NCBI RefSeq assembly: GCF_034675905.1
Contig: NZ_JAUCCV010000005.1
Span: forward strand, 327,619 to 391,618
Source of the DNA: Castellaniella sp034675905
GTDB taxonomy: Bacteria > Pseudomonadota > Gammaproteobacteria > Burkholderiales > Burkholderiaceae_B
Reading direction: 5' to 3'
Length of the DNA stretch: 64,000 nucleotides
This document shows, piece by piece, positions 26,144 through 35,037 of the stretch. The notes beneath the pieces were generated by a model that had not been told where the DNA came from, did not search any database, and saw only the letters and a list, made by a program, of their open reading frames with translations. Every line of letters begins with the position of its first letter. Within the stretch, counting starts at the first letter, position 1. The position numbers and the translations under genes are program-made.

Positions 26144-27960
26144 GACGCCGCCTGCGCACTATCGCCCAGCACCGCCTGCCCCTGGCGCACCGAGCGTTGC
26201 GAAAAAAGCTGGGTATCCAGGGCAGCGACCCCATTGAAGCCTTCCGGCATCAGACCGCAGCCGGCAAAGATGGCCGGCGGGCCTGCTTGGGCGACGAATA
26301 GCTCCTGTAATTGAATGCGGCCGCTTTCAATGCCCGTCACCTGCACGATGGCGCTGATCAGCCGCCGCCCGTCGGCAGTCCGCACCAGCTGCACAATTAG
26401 ATCGATGCTGGCAGCGATATGTTCGCGCACCGCCGCCAGGGGCAGATCCATGCCGGCCATCAGAATCATGGTCTCCAGGCGTCCCAGAGCATCCCGGGGA
26501 CTGTTGGCATGCAAGGTGGTCAGCGATCCCTCGTGTCCCGTATTCATGGCGGCCAGCATGTCAAAGGCCTCGGCGCCCCGGCATTCCCCCACGACGATAC
26601 GGTCAGGCCGCATGCGCAGCGCATTGCGCACCAGATCCCGGATTTCTACGCGCCCGCGCCCCTCCAGATTGGGAGGCCGGGCCTCCAGGCTGACAAGATG
26701 ACGGTGATTGAGCCGCAGCTCGGCGGCATCTTCGATGGTGATGATGCGCTCGCCCGCCGGAATGGCGTTGGACAGGATGTTCAGCAGGCTGGTCTTGCCC
26801 GATCCGGTACCGCCGGAGACCAGCAGGCTCTTCCGGTGCCGGACGCAATGTGTCAGAAACGTCGCCATCGCTTCATCCAGCGCACCGACCGTCAGCAGAT
26901 CCCGCATATCCAAGCGCCGTTTCGGGAACTTGCGAATCGTCAGACTGGCGCCGCGCAAGGCCACCGGCGCAATCACCGCGTTGACGCGCGAGCCGTCGCG
27001 CAAACGCGCATCCACCATGGGAGCGCTGTCGTCGATCCGGCGCCCCAGCGGCGCCACGATACGATCGATGATGCCCAGCACGGCCTGCTCGCTGCTGAAA
27101 CTGGCTGGATCACGCACCAGGCAGCCAGCCCGCTCGACAAAGATTTCATCATGGCGGTTGACCATGATTTCCGTCACGCCAGGATCCGCCAGCAAAGGTT
27201 CCAGCGGCCCCAGGCCGACAGCCTCGTCGACCAGCCCCTGCAGCAGAACGCCGCGATCCAGGTGTGCGGGCAGGCCTTCATCTGCCTCGATCAGCTCGGT
27301 CAGCACCCGTGTCGCCTCGGATCGCAAAGCAGCATCGCTCATGCCGCCGATATCTCTGCGGCGCAGCTGCAAGGCCCTGATCAGCCCCTCGTGCAGACGC
27401 CGCCGATGCGCGTGCCAATCCGGTGAAACAGGGTCTGGCGCGAGTGCGGCCTCTTCCTCGGCAAAAGACGCACCATCAGGCACCGCCCTGGAATCGACCG
27501 TCTGCGCCCCCACGCTGTCTGCCATTGCCAGCAGCGTCTTATCACCCCCAGACGACACAGCGGGCTCAGGCAGACGGACGGCTCGATCCGCCGATTCAAG
27601 ACCAGGAAGGCCTGCCGGTCCCGAAGGATCATGTCCCAAAGGCGGCGGCCCCCCATCAAGCGCGCCGCCCAGCAAATGCATGCGGATCAGACAAGGGCCG
27701 ATCAGCAATTCGTCTTCCGGCTGCAATGGTCCATAAGACGCGACCCGGCGGCCATTGACGGTGGAACCGAAAATCGAACCCAGGTCCTCCACCCATACCT
27801 CGTTGTCACGACACAGCACCCGTGCATGGCGACGGGCCACCCGCCAGCCTTTCAACACCAGCCCGCACTCCGGTTCGCGGCCGATCAGCAGGGGCACGGC
27901 ATGCACCTCGTGCAGACGGCGGCCATCTTCGAAATGCAGATCCAGGGCGATATCATTCAT
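26137..27960 (-). CDS. tadA: FHA-domain/TadA (CpaF) secretion ATPase fusion
   Basis: 607 residues from an ATG overlapping the secretin stop (ATGA). Residues 1-100 form a forkhead-associated domain: LLIGREPECGLVL, then RRHARV and GSTVNGRRV. A linker of about 90 residues follows, then the CpaF-type ATPase: LREI-like N-domain (about 190-300), Walker A GGTGSGKTS (383-391), and the Asp/Walker B region PDRIVVGECRGAEAFDMLAA with TTLHANSP. It powers pilus extension in the cytoplasm. Most CpaF proteins (about 430-480 residues) lack the FHA part, which normally reads phosphothreonine. Confidence 0.93.
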   Translation of the reverse strand: MNDIALDLHFEDGRRLHEVHAVPLLIGREPECGLVLKGWRVARRHARVLCRDNEVWVEDLGSIFGSTVNGRRVASYGPLQPEDELLIGPCLIRMHLLGGALDGGPPPLGHDPSGPAGLPGLESADRAVRLPEPAVSSGGDKTLLAMADSVGAQTVDSRAVPDGASFAEEEAALAPDPVSPDWHAHRRRLHEGLIRALQLRRRDIGGMSDAALRSEATRVLTELIEADEGLPAHLDRGVLLQGLVDEAVGLGPLEPLLADPGVTEIMVNRHDEIFVERAGCLVRDPASFSSEQAVLGIIDRIVAPLGRRIDDSAPMVDARLRDGSRVNAVIAPVALRGASLTIRKFPKRRLDMRDLLTVGALDEAMATFLTHCVRHRKSLLVSGGTGSGKTSLLNILSNAIPAGERIITIEDAAELRLNHRHLVSLEARPPNLEGRGRVEIRDLVRNALRMRPDRIVVGECRGAEAFDMLAAMNTGHEGSLTTLHANSPRDALGRLETMILMAGMDLPLAAVREHIAASIDLIVQLVRTADGRRLISAIVQVTGIESGRIQLQELFVAQAGPPAIFAGCGLMPEGFNGVAALDTQLFSQRSVRQGQAVLGDSAQAASC

Positions 27961-29420
27961 GGCTGCACCCCCGGCGCCGCCTGCCATTGGGACCTCGGCC
28001 CGACAGCGCGCGGATCCCAGCCCTCCCGAGTGGCCGGAGGGCGGACAGATTCAGGCGCCCGGATGGGATTCATCAGACTGGGCGCTTGGGGGAAAGCCTG
28101 CTGCAGCATGGCAGCCGTGCGCCCGATACGGGTCCGCACATCGGGATGGTCTGCCGTCACCAGCTGAGGCGTCACCAGAATGGCAAGCTCGGTCTCGTTG
28201 CGCTGAAAGCGGGTAGAACGGAACAGCGCGCCCAGCACCGGCAGGTTCCCCAGTCCAGGGACGCGGTCCACATTATCTGCCGTATCACGGGATAGAAAAC
28301 CGGCCAGCACCAGCGTCTGCCCCGAACGGACGTTGAACTCCGTCGCCGTGCGCCGCGTCTTCAGCGAAGGGCCGCCGGGTACGGACAAGGCGGTATCCAC
28401 GGAACTGACCTCGACCTCGATGCGCGAACGCACGGCGCCGCTGCGCTCTACCGAGGGTGTGATACGCAAGGACACCCCATATGGTTTGAACGCCGTCTGC
28501 GTATTTCCATTGCGATCCACCGTGCTGTAGGGGACCTCACCACCAGCCAGGAACTCAGCGGTCGCACCGCTGCGGGCCAGCAGCTGCGGCTGCGCCAGCA
28601 CCACGGCCCGCCCTTCCTGGGCCAGCAAATTGAGCTTGGCCGACAGCAGCGCATTGAGCCCGAAATATCCCGCCCCCTGCGCCGCCGGGAACATCAACGG
28701 CAGCACAGTTTCACCAGGCCGCTCGGCAAAACGCCGCGACCCGCCGTCCCAACCCAGGCCCGTATTGACGCCGCCCGCGCTCTGGGGATCCCATCGCAGG
28801 CCCAATTCCCGCAACAGTGTTTTGGGCGCCTCGACCACCTGGACGTCGAGCAGCACCATCTGGTCCCACCCCACCGCACCCGTGAAGTCCAGCAGCTGCG
28901 GATAACGGCGGCCCAGTTCCGCCAGGCGCTGGCGATCCGCATCGGACAGATCATCGCCTTCGATCAGGAGCTTGTCTCCCAGTGAAGTGACTCGGGCGCC
29001 GGGAATACGCTGCAGCACCGTGCGCAGTTCATCCTGCAACTGGCGGGCGCCTTCTGGGGAAACCTCGACGGCATAGCGGGACACCTGACCATCGGCCGTC
29101 CAGGCGTGCAAGGTGCTAAAGCCAGGTTTGCGGGCGAACAGAATGACCTCGCGGTCGTCTGTGCTGACGGCGTTGATGATCTGACCATCGCCCACCGCCA
29201 CTCGCGCCACACCGGGAATCCCCAGCACTCGCACCTCGCCCGCCTGCAAAGAGACCAGGGTTTCCGGCGCTGCGGCTTGGATGCGGGCATGCCAAGCCAC
29301 CGCCAACAGCACGCTGAGCCACGCGCAAATCCATCGCCGCCCCGCCAGCCAGCGGCCAGTCTGGCCTCCCAGCCTCTTATCGACCGCCGATAGGCGACGG
29401 CATCGCTGTGCGCGGTTCAT
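27957..29420 (-). CDS. rcpA: Tad outer-membrane secretin RcpA/CpaC
   Basis: 487 residues. A signal-like hydrophobic stretch ends near residue 49 (HARIQAAA). The N-terminal BON/pilus-secretin domain (VRVLGIPGVARVAVGDGQII) is followed by the secretin core: VQVVEAPKTLLRELGL, VLAQPQLLARSGATAEFLAG and the C-terminal QTLVLAGFLSRDTADNVDRV. It forms the outer-membrane channel for the Flp pilus. It overlaps its neighbours at both ends by ATGA. The C-terminus has a Pro/Arg-rich extension of about 50 residues. Confidence 0.93.
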   Translation of the reverse strand: MNRAQRCRRLSAVDKRLGGQTGRWLAGRRWICAWLSVLLAVAWHARIQAAAPETLVSLQAGEVRVLGIPGVARVAVGDGQIINAVSTDDREVILFARKPGFSTLHAWTADGQVSRYAVEVSPEGARQLQDELRTVLQRIPGARVTSLGDKLLIEGDDLSDADRQRLAELGRRYPQLLDFTGAVGWDQMVLLDVQVVEAPKTLLRELGLRWDPQSAGGVNTGLGWDGGSRRFAERPGETVLPLMFPAAQGAGYFGLNALLSAKLNLLAQEGRAVVLAQPQLLARSGATAEFLAGGEVPYSTVDRNGNTQTAFKPYGVSLRITPSVERSGAVRSRIEVEVSSVDTALSVPGGPSLKTRRTATEFNVRSGQTLVLAGFLSRDTADNVDRVPGLGNLPVLGALFRSTRFQRNETELAILVTPQLVTADHPDVRTRIGRTAAMLQQAFPQAPSLMNPIRAPESVRPPATREGWDPRAVGPRSQWQAAPGVQP

Positions 29421-30454
29421 GGTTGAGCCTCCGGGTCGCGCACTATCTGGAGATCTCCCTGCCAGGGCGCCGTATGAACGGAGTCATCCCTATCCATCCC
29501 GGAGAAATCCGGTATCAGGCCTGATCTGCTCGGCTCAGTCAGCGGACCGCCCGATCCATCACGCCGCCAGGCGCTGCTCAGGGACTGCCGGGACGGCAGA
29601 TCGAACAGGCCGCTGCCGTCGCCCGGCACGCCACGCCCAGGGACGGCCCAGGACGGCATGCCCTGGGCTTTGGAGCCGCCATACAAAATCACGGCCTTGC
29701 GCACAGCGGGCGTGGGCGGCGGATTGACGCCCAACAACGCGGCCAGATCGCCTCTGGCCGCCCGCCGGTCGGCTTGATCGTCCTCTGGATGGCGCAAAAT
29801 CGCGGTCAGCGTACCTGCCTGTCGCGCGGCCACCAGTTTCACCACATCGTCGGGCGCGGCATCCAGCGTTACGGTTGAATACGACATCTCGTCGGCGCTG
29901 CCCCCCGTCGTGCGCGTTTCCCGACCGGTCGCCAACACCAGCACCCCTTGCAGCAAGGGGGCCGTCAGGCGCTTGCGCCGATGGTCGAAAGAGACATACA
30001 GATCGATCAAGTCCCCCGGCTGCAGCAGGCCGGACAGCGAATTGACCTGATCAACCGGCAGCGTGATCGCCCGTCGGCCTGGAACCAGATGCGCGGAAAA
30101 AGCCGTTTGCGGCTGCAGGGTATGCACCGCCAGGATGGCATCGCCTGCTTTCAGCGCCGCCGTCAGCACCCGGCCCTCCAGATCCGCATAGCGAGCGGCG
30201 GGCAAGCTGTCATGCCCCACCCACTGGGCCGGAAAGCTGCGCAGAGCCAGATGATCGGACAGCAGGCGCGTGCCAGCCGGCAGATCCTGCGCCGCCACAA
30301 TGCGTTCCACCATCGGCAGGCGGGCCTGATCTTCGGCCTGCTGGATCCGTTCGCGCACATGCAGGGCCAGAAAGACGGCGGCCAAGGCCCCGACACCCAA
30401 GGCCAGCACCGCCAAGATGGCAGCCCGGGGAACCCGGATCAGAGACAGTGTCAT
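29417..30454 (-). CDS. cpaB: Flp pilus assembly protein CpaB/RcpC
   Basis: 345 residues from ATG 30454 (MTLSLIRVPRAAI). One N-terminal membrane helix is followed by a SAF domain (VAAQDLPAGTRLLSDHLALR) and the RcpC/CpaB C-terminal region (PGRRAITLPVDQVNSLSGLL, QPGDLIDLYVSF). It is a periplasmic partner of the secretin. It starts on the ATGA shared with the stop of the unknown secreted protein gene. The last 80 residues are low complexity. Confidence 0.91.
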   Translation of the reverse strand: MTLSLIRVPRAAILAVLALGVGALAAVFLALHVRERIQQAEDQARLPMVERIVAAQDLPAGTRLLSDHLALRSFPAQWVGHDSLPAARYADLEGRVLTAALKAGDAILAVHTLQPQTAFSAHLVPGRRAITLPVDQVNSLSGLLQPGDLIDLYVSFDHRRKRLTAPLLQGVLVLATGRETRTTGGSADEMSYSTVTLDAAPDDVVKLVAARQAGTLTAILRHPEDDQADRRAARGDLAALLGVNPPPTPAVRKAVILYGGSKAQGMPSWAVPGRGVPGDGSGLFDLPSRQSLSSAWRRDGSGGPLTEPSRSGLIPDFSGMDRDDSVHTAPWQGDLQIVRDPEAQP

Positions 30455-31155
30455 GCAGGCTCCTTGGGGTGATGCCGAAACGTCAAGGCGACAGAACCTG
30501 GACGGGCATGCAGGTGAACGGACAGACGGCCGATGTCGGGATGCCGCCATTCAGCAGGCAGCAGCGAGGCATTCGCCGCCACTGCCCCCGAGGCAGGCTC
30601 GGCGGCAGACCAGCGGGCGGCGCGCAAGGCCCGCCCCACGGTCTGCGCCACCTGAGACAAGGTCCCCGGGCAATCAAAGCTGCTCAGCGACGCCGGGTCG
30701 CCCGGAGGGCGATCCGCTACCTGGAACACCCGACGGGCGTCTACCGGCGCCAGACCGGCGGGATCAAATCCGACGACAGGCGCTGAAGCGGGCATCAGCC
30801 GGGATACCAGGCCGATAGCGCCGCCCGCACCGGGCTGCAATTGCGCCAACCAATGCTCGGCCCCCTGCCCGCCCGATAGCCACAGCACGGTCCCGGCAAA
30901 CTGCAGCCGTGTCAGCCGCATCCCGGACGCTGCCGCCAGTTGCCGGGCAGCCTGCACAGGGGCCACCGGCGCCTGAAAATACTGCAGGGACACGCGCGCC
31001 CCCGGCACATCGAACTGTTGCAGACGAGCCCAGACCCATCCTGCCTGCCGCCCCGTGTCAGCCGGATGCCAGGCTTGTGCAACCACTGTGCCTCCCGGCG
31101 CAACGGCCAAGCCCAGCCCCATCAAGCATCCCAAGATCCTTCGCAGCAGATTCAT
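30451..31155 (-). CDS. Uncharacterised secreted protein of the Tad operon
   Basis: 234 residues from ATG 31155, overlapping the stop of the TadE-like gene by ATGA. A Sec signal peptide (MNLLRRILGCLMGLGLAVAP...VVAQA) ends near residue 27. The mature part has alternating Ala/Gln-rich helices and short strands and only one cysteine in the mature part (FDCPGTL). I do not recognise a family. Its fixed place between the TadE-like gene and cpaB suggests a periplasmic accessory of pilus assembly. Confidence 0.75.
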   Translation of the reverse strand: MNLLRRILGCLMGLGLAVAPGGTVVAQAWHPADTGRQAGWVWARLQQFDVPGARVSLQYFQAPVAPVQAARQLAAASGMRLTRLQFAGTVLWLSGGQGAEHWLAQLQPGAGGAIGLVSRLMPASAPVVGFDPAGLAPVDARRVFQVADRPPGDPASLSSFDCPGTLSQVAQTVGRALRAARWSAAEPASGAVAANASLLPAEWRHPDIGRLSVHLHARPGSVALTFRHHPKEPA

Positions 31156-31871
31156 GGCGCCCCCCACTGCCTTATGTGACGCGCGGGTACGCTGGCGCTC
31201 CAGGCGCCCAGCCAATCCCATTGCGGACGGGTACGTCCCCAGGCCGCATCCACGCCCTGCAGACGCCGATCCACCGCCTGTCCCGCTGCCTGCGAGACGC
31301 TTACATAGCGCCCCCACAGCTGTCCGCTGCCACCCAACACAGTCTGGGCGGCAAGGTCCCCGGACGCGGCTCCTGCGCCGCGCAGAATGGCCGTATGGCG
31401 CTGTAGGGACACTGCCAGCCGATCAAAATCCCATAGACGCCCCGATGTCTGCCCCTGACCTGCCGTACGGGCGCTGGCCTGGATGCGCCAGAAAGTCTCG
31501 TCGCCCAGCTGCAGTTCCTGGCGCGCCAGCGCGGCCCCCGCCACAGGATCTCCCGGCCACCGGCCCGAGCGGACCCGCGAGGCGTCCAGGCGCAAGCCGA
31601 CGCGATCGGGCAACAGAGCGCTGCCTTGCCGGGTCTGTCCATGCTGGCCAGAGGCCTGGCTGTCGTCCACTGCCTGCGCGGCCAGATCGGTATCGGTGAT
31701 CCCTTGGTGCGCCCAGGCGAACGCAGCTTGGCGGCTGGCATGCGACAACTGCAGCGCAGCATCCTGCACACGCCCCAGCCACGCCACACCCAACCACAGG
31801 CTGGCCAATGCACCCAACACCACCAGGGATTCGGCCAGCGCCTGGCCGCGTTGAGCCTCCATGGATGTCAT
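31152..31871 (-). CDS. TadE-like minor pilin
   Basis: 239 residues. The N-terminus QRGQALAESLVVLGALASLW matches the TadE-type prepilin signature (Gly at the cleavage point, Glu five residues later, then a hydrophobic helix). The remainder is a soluble periplasmic region. It starts 1 base after the stop of the TadG-like gene. An in-frame ATG three codons in (MEAQRG) is an alternative start. The call rests on the signal segment and context. Confidence 0.75.
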   Translation of the reverse strand: MTSMEAQRGQALAESLVVLGALASLWLGVAWLGRVQDAALQLSHASRQAAFAWAHQGITDTDLAAQAVDDSQASGQHGQTRQGSALLPDRVGLRLDASRVRSGRWPGDPVAGAALARQELQLGDETFWRIQASARTAGQGQTSGRLWDFDRLAVSLQRHTAILRGAGAASGDLAAQTVLGGSGQLWGRYVSVSQAAGQAVDRRLQGVDAAWGRTRPQWDWLGAWSASVPARHIRQWGAP

Positions 31872-31872
31872 C

Positions 31873-33174
31873 TCAGTCCCCCGGCAATGTCAGCAGCGGC
31901 GCAGACAGCCGCGCCTGCCAATAGGGATGAAACAGATTGGCAGCCTCGTCCCGTCCATCCGCCCGCGGATCCGGGCGGGAAAACAGGGTTTCCGCCGCGC
32001 TGCGGGCGCGCATCGGCACACCCGCGGCGTCGTCCAGCGCTAACTGCACGACAAAGCCCGTCGCCGCCTGGCGATCCATTCCAGGCGCCACATCCAGGTA
32101 GCCCCCCAGCCCCCGCGAAGGCCACAGCCGCCGGTTTTGCATGGCGTAGGAATTCGCCAGAGGGTTGGCCTGGCCATCCAGCAGATCCCATTGCGTCGCT
32201 GCTTGCACCCAGCGCCAGAAATCCTGCTCAGAGAAATCCTGAGGCGCATCGTCCGCATGGTCTGCTTCGATGGCCTGGCCCGGCTGCGCGGGCATCCAGG
32301 CCCAGCCCATGGCATATTCGCGGTAGTAACAGCCGATCCATCGATTGGAGCGCACCGCATGATAAGACTGCGTATCCCCCGACTGCCAGCGCCCGGACGC
32401 ATCCAGAGCGGTTTCACCCCGACGGCGCAATTCATGCCGCAGCTGCGGACAGCGGGGATCGACTGACCAGGCGTTCTGCGCCGTGGCGTGACGCGGCCCC
32501 AGAAAGGCGTACAAACCCGCCATATCCCGCACCAGCTGGAACAAGGCGGCATCCGCCGGACGCGCACGCAATAGGCGCGGCCAGGCATCATCGGACACCA
32601 CCGGTTGCAGCGTCTGTGCAGGCCGATCCGGATAATGCGCCGCCAAGGCGCCACGGATGGCATCCAGGCGCGCTTGCGGCAAGCCCTGCACCAAGGCGCG
32701 GGACAGATCCTGCGCATAGTCATGGACAAAGGACTCGTGCGCCGCAAAGGCCTGCCCCAGCGGACCGTCGGGCTGCGCCTGGACGTCCAATCCCGTCGCA
32801 GCGGCAGCCGCCAGATAGGCCCGCCCCTGATCTGCTCCGAACAACATGCCGATCAGGTAGGCGGGAGGATTGCCCTGCGCCAGCCGCTGCGCCTGCGTGC
32901 CGCCATAATGCGCCCAGCTGCCCAGCGTCAGCAGATGCGCCATCGCCAGTTGATGGGCCAGTCGGGCGCGATTCAGGTAGGACAGAAAATTCAGCGTGCG
33001 GGCCTGAACCAGCGCCCCGCTATAAGCGGCGGCATCCAGGCCATGCACCATCCTGGCCTTGGTAGCGATGACCTGTCCGGCGCCGAAATACCGCAACCAC
33101 GCCAGGCTCAGCACCGCCGCCAGCAGCATGCCCAGCACCAGCACCTGCCCTTTCTGAGAGTGATGGTTCATCAT
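31873..33174 (-). CDS. TadG-like Flp pilus-assembly protein
   Basis: 433 residues. The start NHHSQKGQVLVLGMLLAAVL is the Tad-domain pattern of TadE/TadG-like proteins: a short charged tail, Gly, then one membrane helix. The segment ATKARMVHGLDAAAYSGA is also typical of TadG relatives. The rest is periplasmic and less conserved. There is no von Willebrand A motif. It lies 1 base after the pilin gene and 1 base before the TadE-like gene. Confidence 0.78.
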   Translation of the reverse strand: MMNHHSQKGQVLVLGMLLAAVLSLAWLRYFGAGQVIATKARMVHGLDAAAYSGALVQARTLNFLSYLNRARLAHQLAMAHLLTLGSWAHYGGTQAQRLAQGNPPAYLIGMLFGADQGRAYLAAAAATGLDVQAQPDGPLGQAFAAHESFVHDYAQDLSRALVQGLPQARLDAIRGALAAHYPDRPAQTLQPVVSDDAWPRLLRARPADAALFQLVRDMAGLYAFLGPRHATAQNAWSVDPRCPQLRHELRRRGETALDASGRWQSGDTQSYHAVRSNRWIGCYYREYAMGWAWMPAQPGQAIEADHADDAPQDFSEQDFWRWVQAATQWDLLDGQANPLANSYAMQNRRLWPSRGLGGYLDVAPGMDRQAATGFVVQLALDDAAGVPMRARSAAETLFSRPDPRADGRDEAANLFHPYWQARLSAPLLTLPGD

Positions 33175-33175
33175 G

Positions 33176-33553
33176 CTACTGACCCGCCGCTGCGTTGCCA
33201 GTAAAGGATTTCAGGCTTTTGGCAGCCGCCTGGGATGCCGCTGATTCCGCCGCCGACTGGGCCATGCGGGACTGTTCGCTGCCGTCTTCCCCGGCGATTT
33301 CCCGCGCCATGGCCGCTGTCTGGGCGCGAATGACCTGACCGAACAGTTGGTAGACGGCGATTGCCGCCACGGCGACCAGCGCCACCACGATGACGTATTC
33401 CACCATGGCCTGCCCCTGCTGACGAATATGGGCGGCCAAGCGAGCACGCGGCCTGACAAAAGGCCGGCGACGGGCAAAGAATCCGGAAGAAAACAGTTCA
33501 GACGCGCTGAAACGCCTGGACAGACACGGGAAGCGATGGCGGCAGACAGACAT
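33176..33553 (-). CDS. Flp-type (type IVb) pilin-like protein with long leader
   Basis: 125 residues from ATG 33553. RQQGQAMVEYVIVVALVAVA is a Flp prepilin site: cleavage after Gly47, Glu and Tyr at mature +5 and +6 (QAMVEY), then the hydrophobic stem. The leader is about 47 residues and Arg-rich, far longer than the usual 10-25; a TTG nine codons before the cleavage site would shorten it but has no good ribosome-binding site. The mature part ends in a Ser/Ala-rich tail. It is the first gene of the Tad operon and the only pilin-like gene seen here. Confidence 0.78.
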   Translation of the reverse strand: MSVCRHRFPCLSRRFSASELFSSGFFARRRPFVRPRARLAAHIRQQGQAMVEYVIVVALVAVAAIAVYQLFGQVIRAQTAAMAREIAGEDGSEQSRMAQSAAESAASQAAAKSLKSFTGNAAAGQ

Positions 33554-33695
33554 GGCGGGCTCCGGCAACACAAGACAGGCGTCCAGTGTGCCCTGCCCCC
33601 GCCAGCCCGCCTATTCGCACTTCCCGACTAGGACAAAAGCCGCCCAGCATCCCCAAAACCCTGGACGCCGGACGGCTCTCGTGCCTATTGCTCAA

Positions 33696-34394
33696 TCAGC
33701 CGATGCGCACCTGCAAGGCGCCCAGGCCATCAATCTCGCCGCGCAGCTGATCGCCGACGGCCACTGCGCCGACGCCTGCCGGCGTGCCGGTAAAGATCAA
33801 ATCCCCCGCCTTCAGTTCGAAGAGCGTGGACAGATAGGCGATGGCTTCGGGCACCGACCAGATCATGTCGGACAGATCGCCGGCCTGGCGCGCTTGGCCA
33901 TTGATCGACAAGGTAATGCGCCCCGACGTCAGCGGCCCTGTGGCAGAGGCCGGATGCACCGGCCCCAGCACGGCGCCGTGATCAAACCCTTTGGCGGTAT
34001 CCCAGGGGCGGCCGGCCTTCTTGGCCTCGGCCTGCAGATCGCGGCGCGTCATGTCCAGGCCGATGGCATAGCCCCAGATGGCGGCTGCCGCCTGCTCCGG
34101 CGTCAAATCACGCCCGCCGCTGCCCAGGGCGGCGACCAGTTCGATCTCATGATGCAGATCGTGGGTCATCGAGGGATAGGGCAGGACGCCCTCAACGCCG
34201 TCCGCCACATTCAGCGCGGCATCCGCCGGCTTGCCGAAGAAAAATGGCGGCGTACGGCCCGTATCCCCCATCTCACGGGCATGCTCTGCATAGTTACGGC
34301 CCACGCAGTAGATACGACGCACCGGAAAGCGGGCCTGAGTCCCCTGCACTGCCAGAGATACCGGGACCGGGCGGGGAATGACAGTCTCTTCCAT
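33696..34394 (-). CDS. Fumarylacetoacetate hydrolase-family protein (acylpyruvase type)
   Basis: 232 residues of the FAH fold. The metal-site residues are in HHEIELVAALG (Glu, Glu) and YAIGLDMTRRDLQ (Asp), and RIYCVGRNYAEHA is the usual N-terminal motif. Small members of this size hydrolyse acylpyruvates or fumarylpyruvate in aromatic degradation; the substrate here is not determined. It follows ppa on the same strand but a terminator separates them. Confidence 0.9.
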   Translation of the reverse strand: MEETVIPRPVPVSLAVQGTQARFPVRRIYCVGRNYAEHAREMGDTGRTPPFFFGKPADAALNVADGVEGVLPYPSMTHDLHHEIELVAALGSGGRDLTPEQAAAAIWGYAIGLDMTRRDLQAEAKKAGRPWDTAKGFDHGAVLGPVHPASATGPLTSGRITLSINGQARQAGDLSDMIWSVPEAIAYLSTLFELKAGDLIFTGTPAGVGAVAVGDQLRGEIDGLGALQVRIG

Positions 34395-34409
34395 GAGAAT
34401 TCCTTTCAG

Positions 34410-34434
34410 AAAAAGGCCCGGCTCAAGGCCGGGC
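34410..34434 (-). terminator. Intrinsic terminator after ppa
   Basis: On the minus strand GCCCGGC, a five-base loop and GCCGGGC (stem arms 34416-34422 and 34428-34434) are followed by CTTTTT. It lies 32 bases after the ppa stop and 16 bases before the FAH-family start. Confidence 0.85.
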
Positions 34435-34465
34435 GCGGGACCCTAAGCATCAGGGCATCCGGAAA

Positions 34466-35002
34466 TCAGGCCTTGCCCTGTTCGAAACGGGCGACGGAGG
34501 CGCGGATTTCCTGCTTGGCTGCATCCAAACCAGACCACCCCTGAACCTTGACCCACTTGCCCTTTTCCAGATCCTTGTAGTGCTCGAAGAAATGCTGGAC
34601 GCGCTGCAGTTCTTCGGCAGGCAGATCCGCCGTGGAGTCGATGTGGCGATACGGCGGATAGAGCTTGTCCACTGGGCGGGCCAGCAGTTTGGCGTCTTTA
34701 CCGGCTTCGTCTTCCATGTTCATCACGCCCAGCGCCCGGCACCGGATCACGGAACCCACCTGGACCGGGAACGGCGCAATCACCAGCACGTCCACCGGAT
34801 CGCCGTCTTCGGACAGCGTCTGCGGGATATAACCGTAGTTGCAGGGATAGTGCATGGCCGTCAGCATGAAACGATCCACGAACACGGCGCCGCTCTCTTT
34901 GTCGACTTCGTATTTGACGGGATCCGCATTCATCGGGATTTCGATCACGACATTGAATTCTTCGGGCAGCTTGTCGCCGGCCGGCACACGATCTAGGCTC
35001 AT
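34466..35002 (-). CDS. ppa: Inorganic pyrophosphatase (family I)
   Basis: 178 residues. It hydrolyses pyrophosphate in the cytoplasm and needs Mg2+. The family I signature DGDPVDVLV holds the metal-binding aspartates, and NVVIEIPMNADPVKYEVDKE is typical. It lies just downstream of hemY, as in other Alcaligenaceae. Confidence 0.97.
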   Translation of the reverse strand: MSLDRVPAGDKLPEEFNVVIEIPMNADPVKYEVDKESGAVFVDRFMLTAMHYPCNYGYIPQTLSEDGDPVDVLVIAPFPVQVGSVIRCRALGVMNMEDEAGKDAKLLARPVDKLYPPYRHIDSTADLPAEELQRVQHFFEHYKDLEKGKWVKVQGWSGLDAAKQEIRASVARFEQGKA

Positions 35003-35037
35003 GAAGTTCCTTGGTTTGTCAGTCTATAAAACGAAAA

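Noticed and set aside
31626..33065. 479-codon plus-strand frame opposite the TadE/TadG-like genes
   Set aside because: Pro/Arg-rich with no domain or ribosome-binding site, and it covers two genes in a coherent operon on the other strand.
33554..33695. Sigma-54 promoter for the pilus operon
   Set aside because: A GGCAC motif is present but no GC element at the required spacing.
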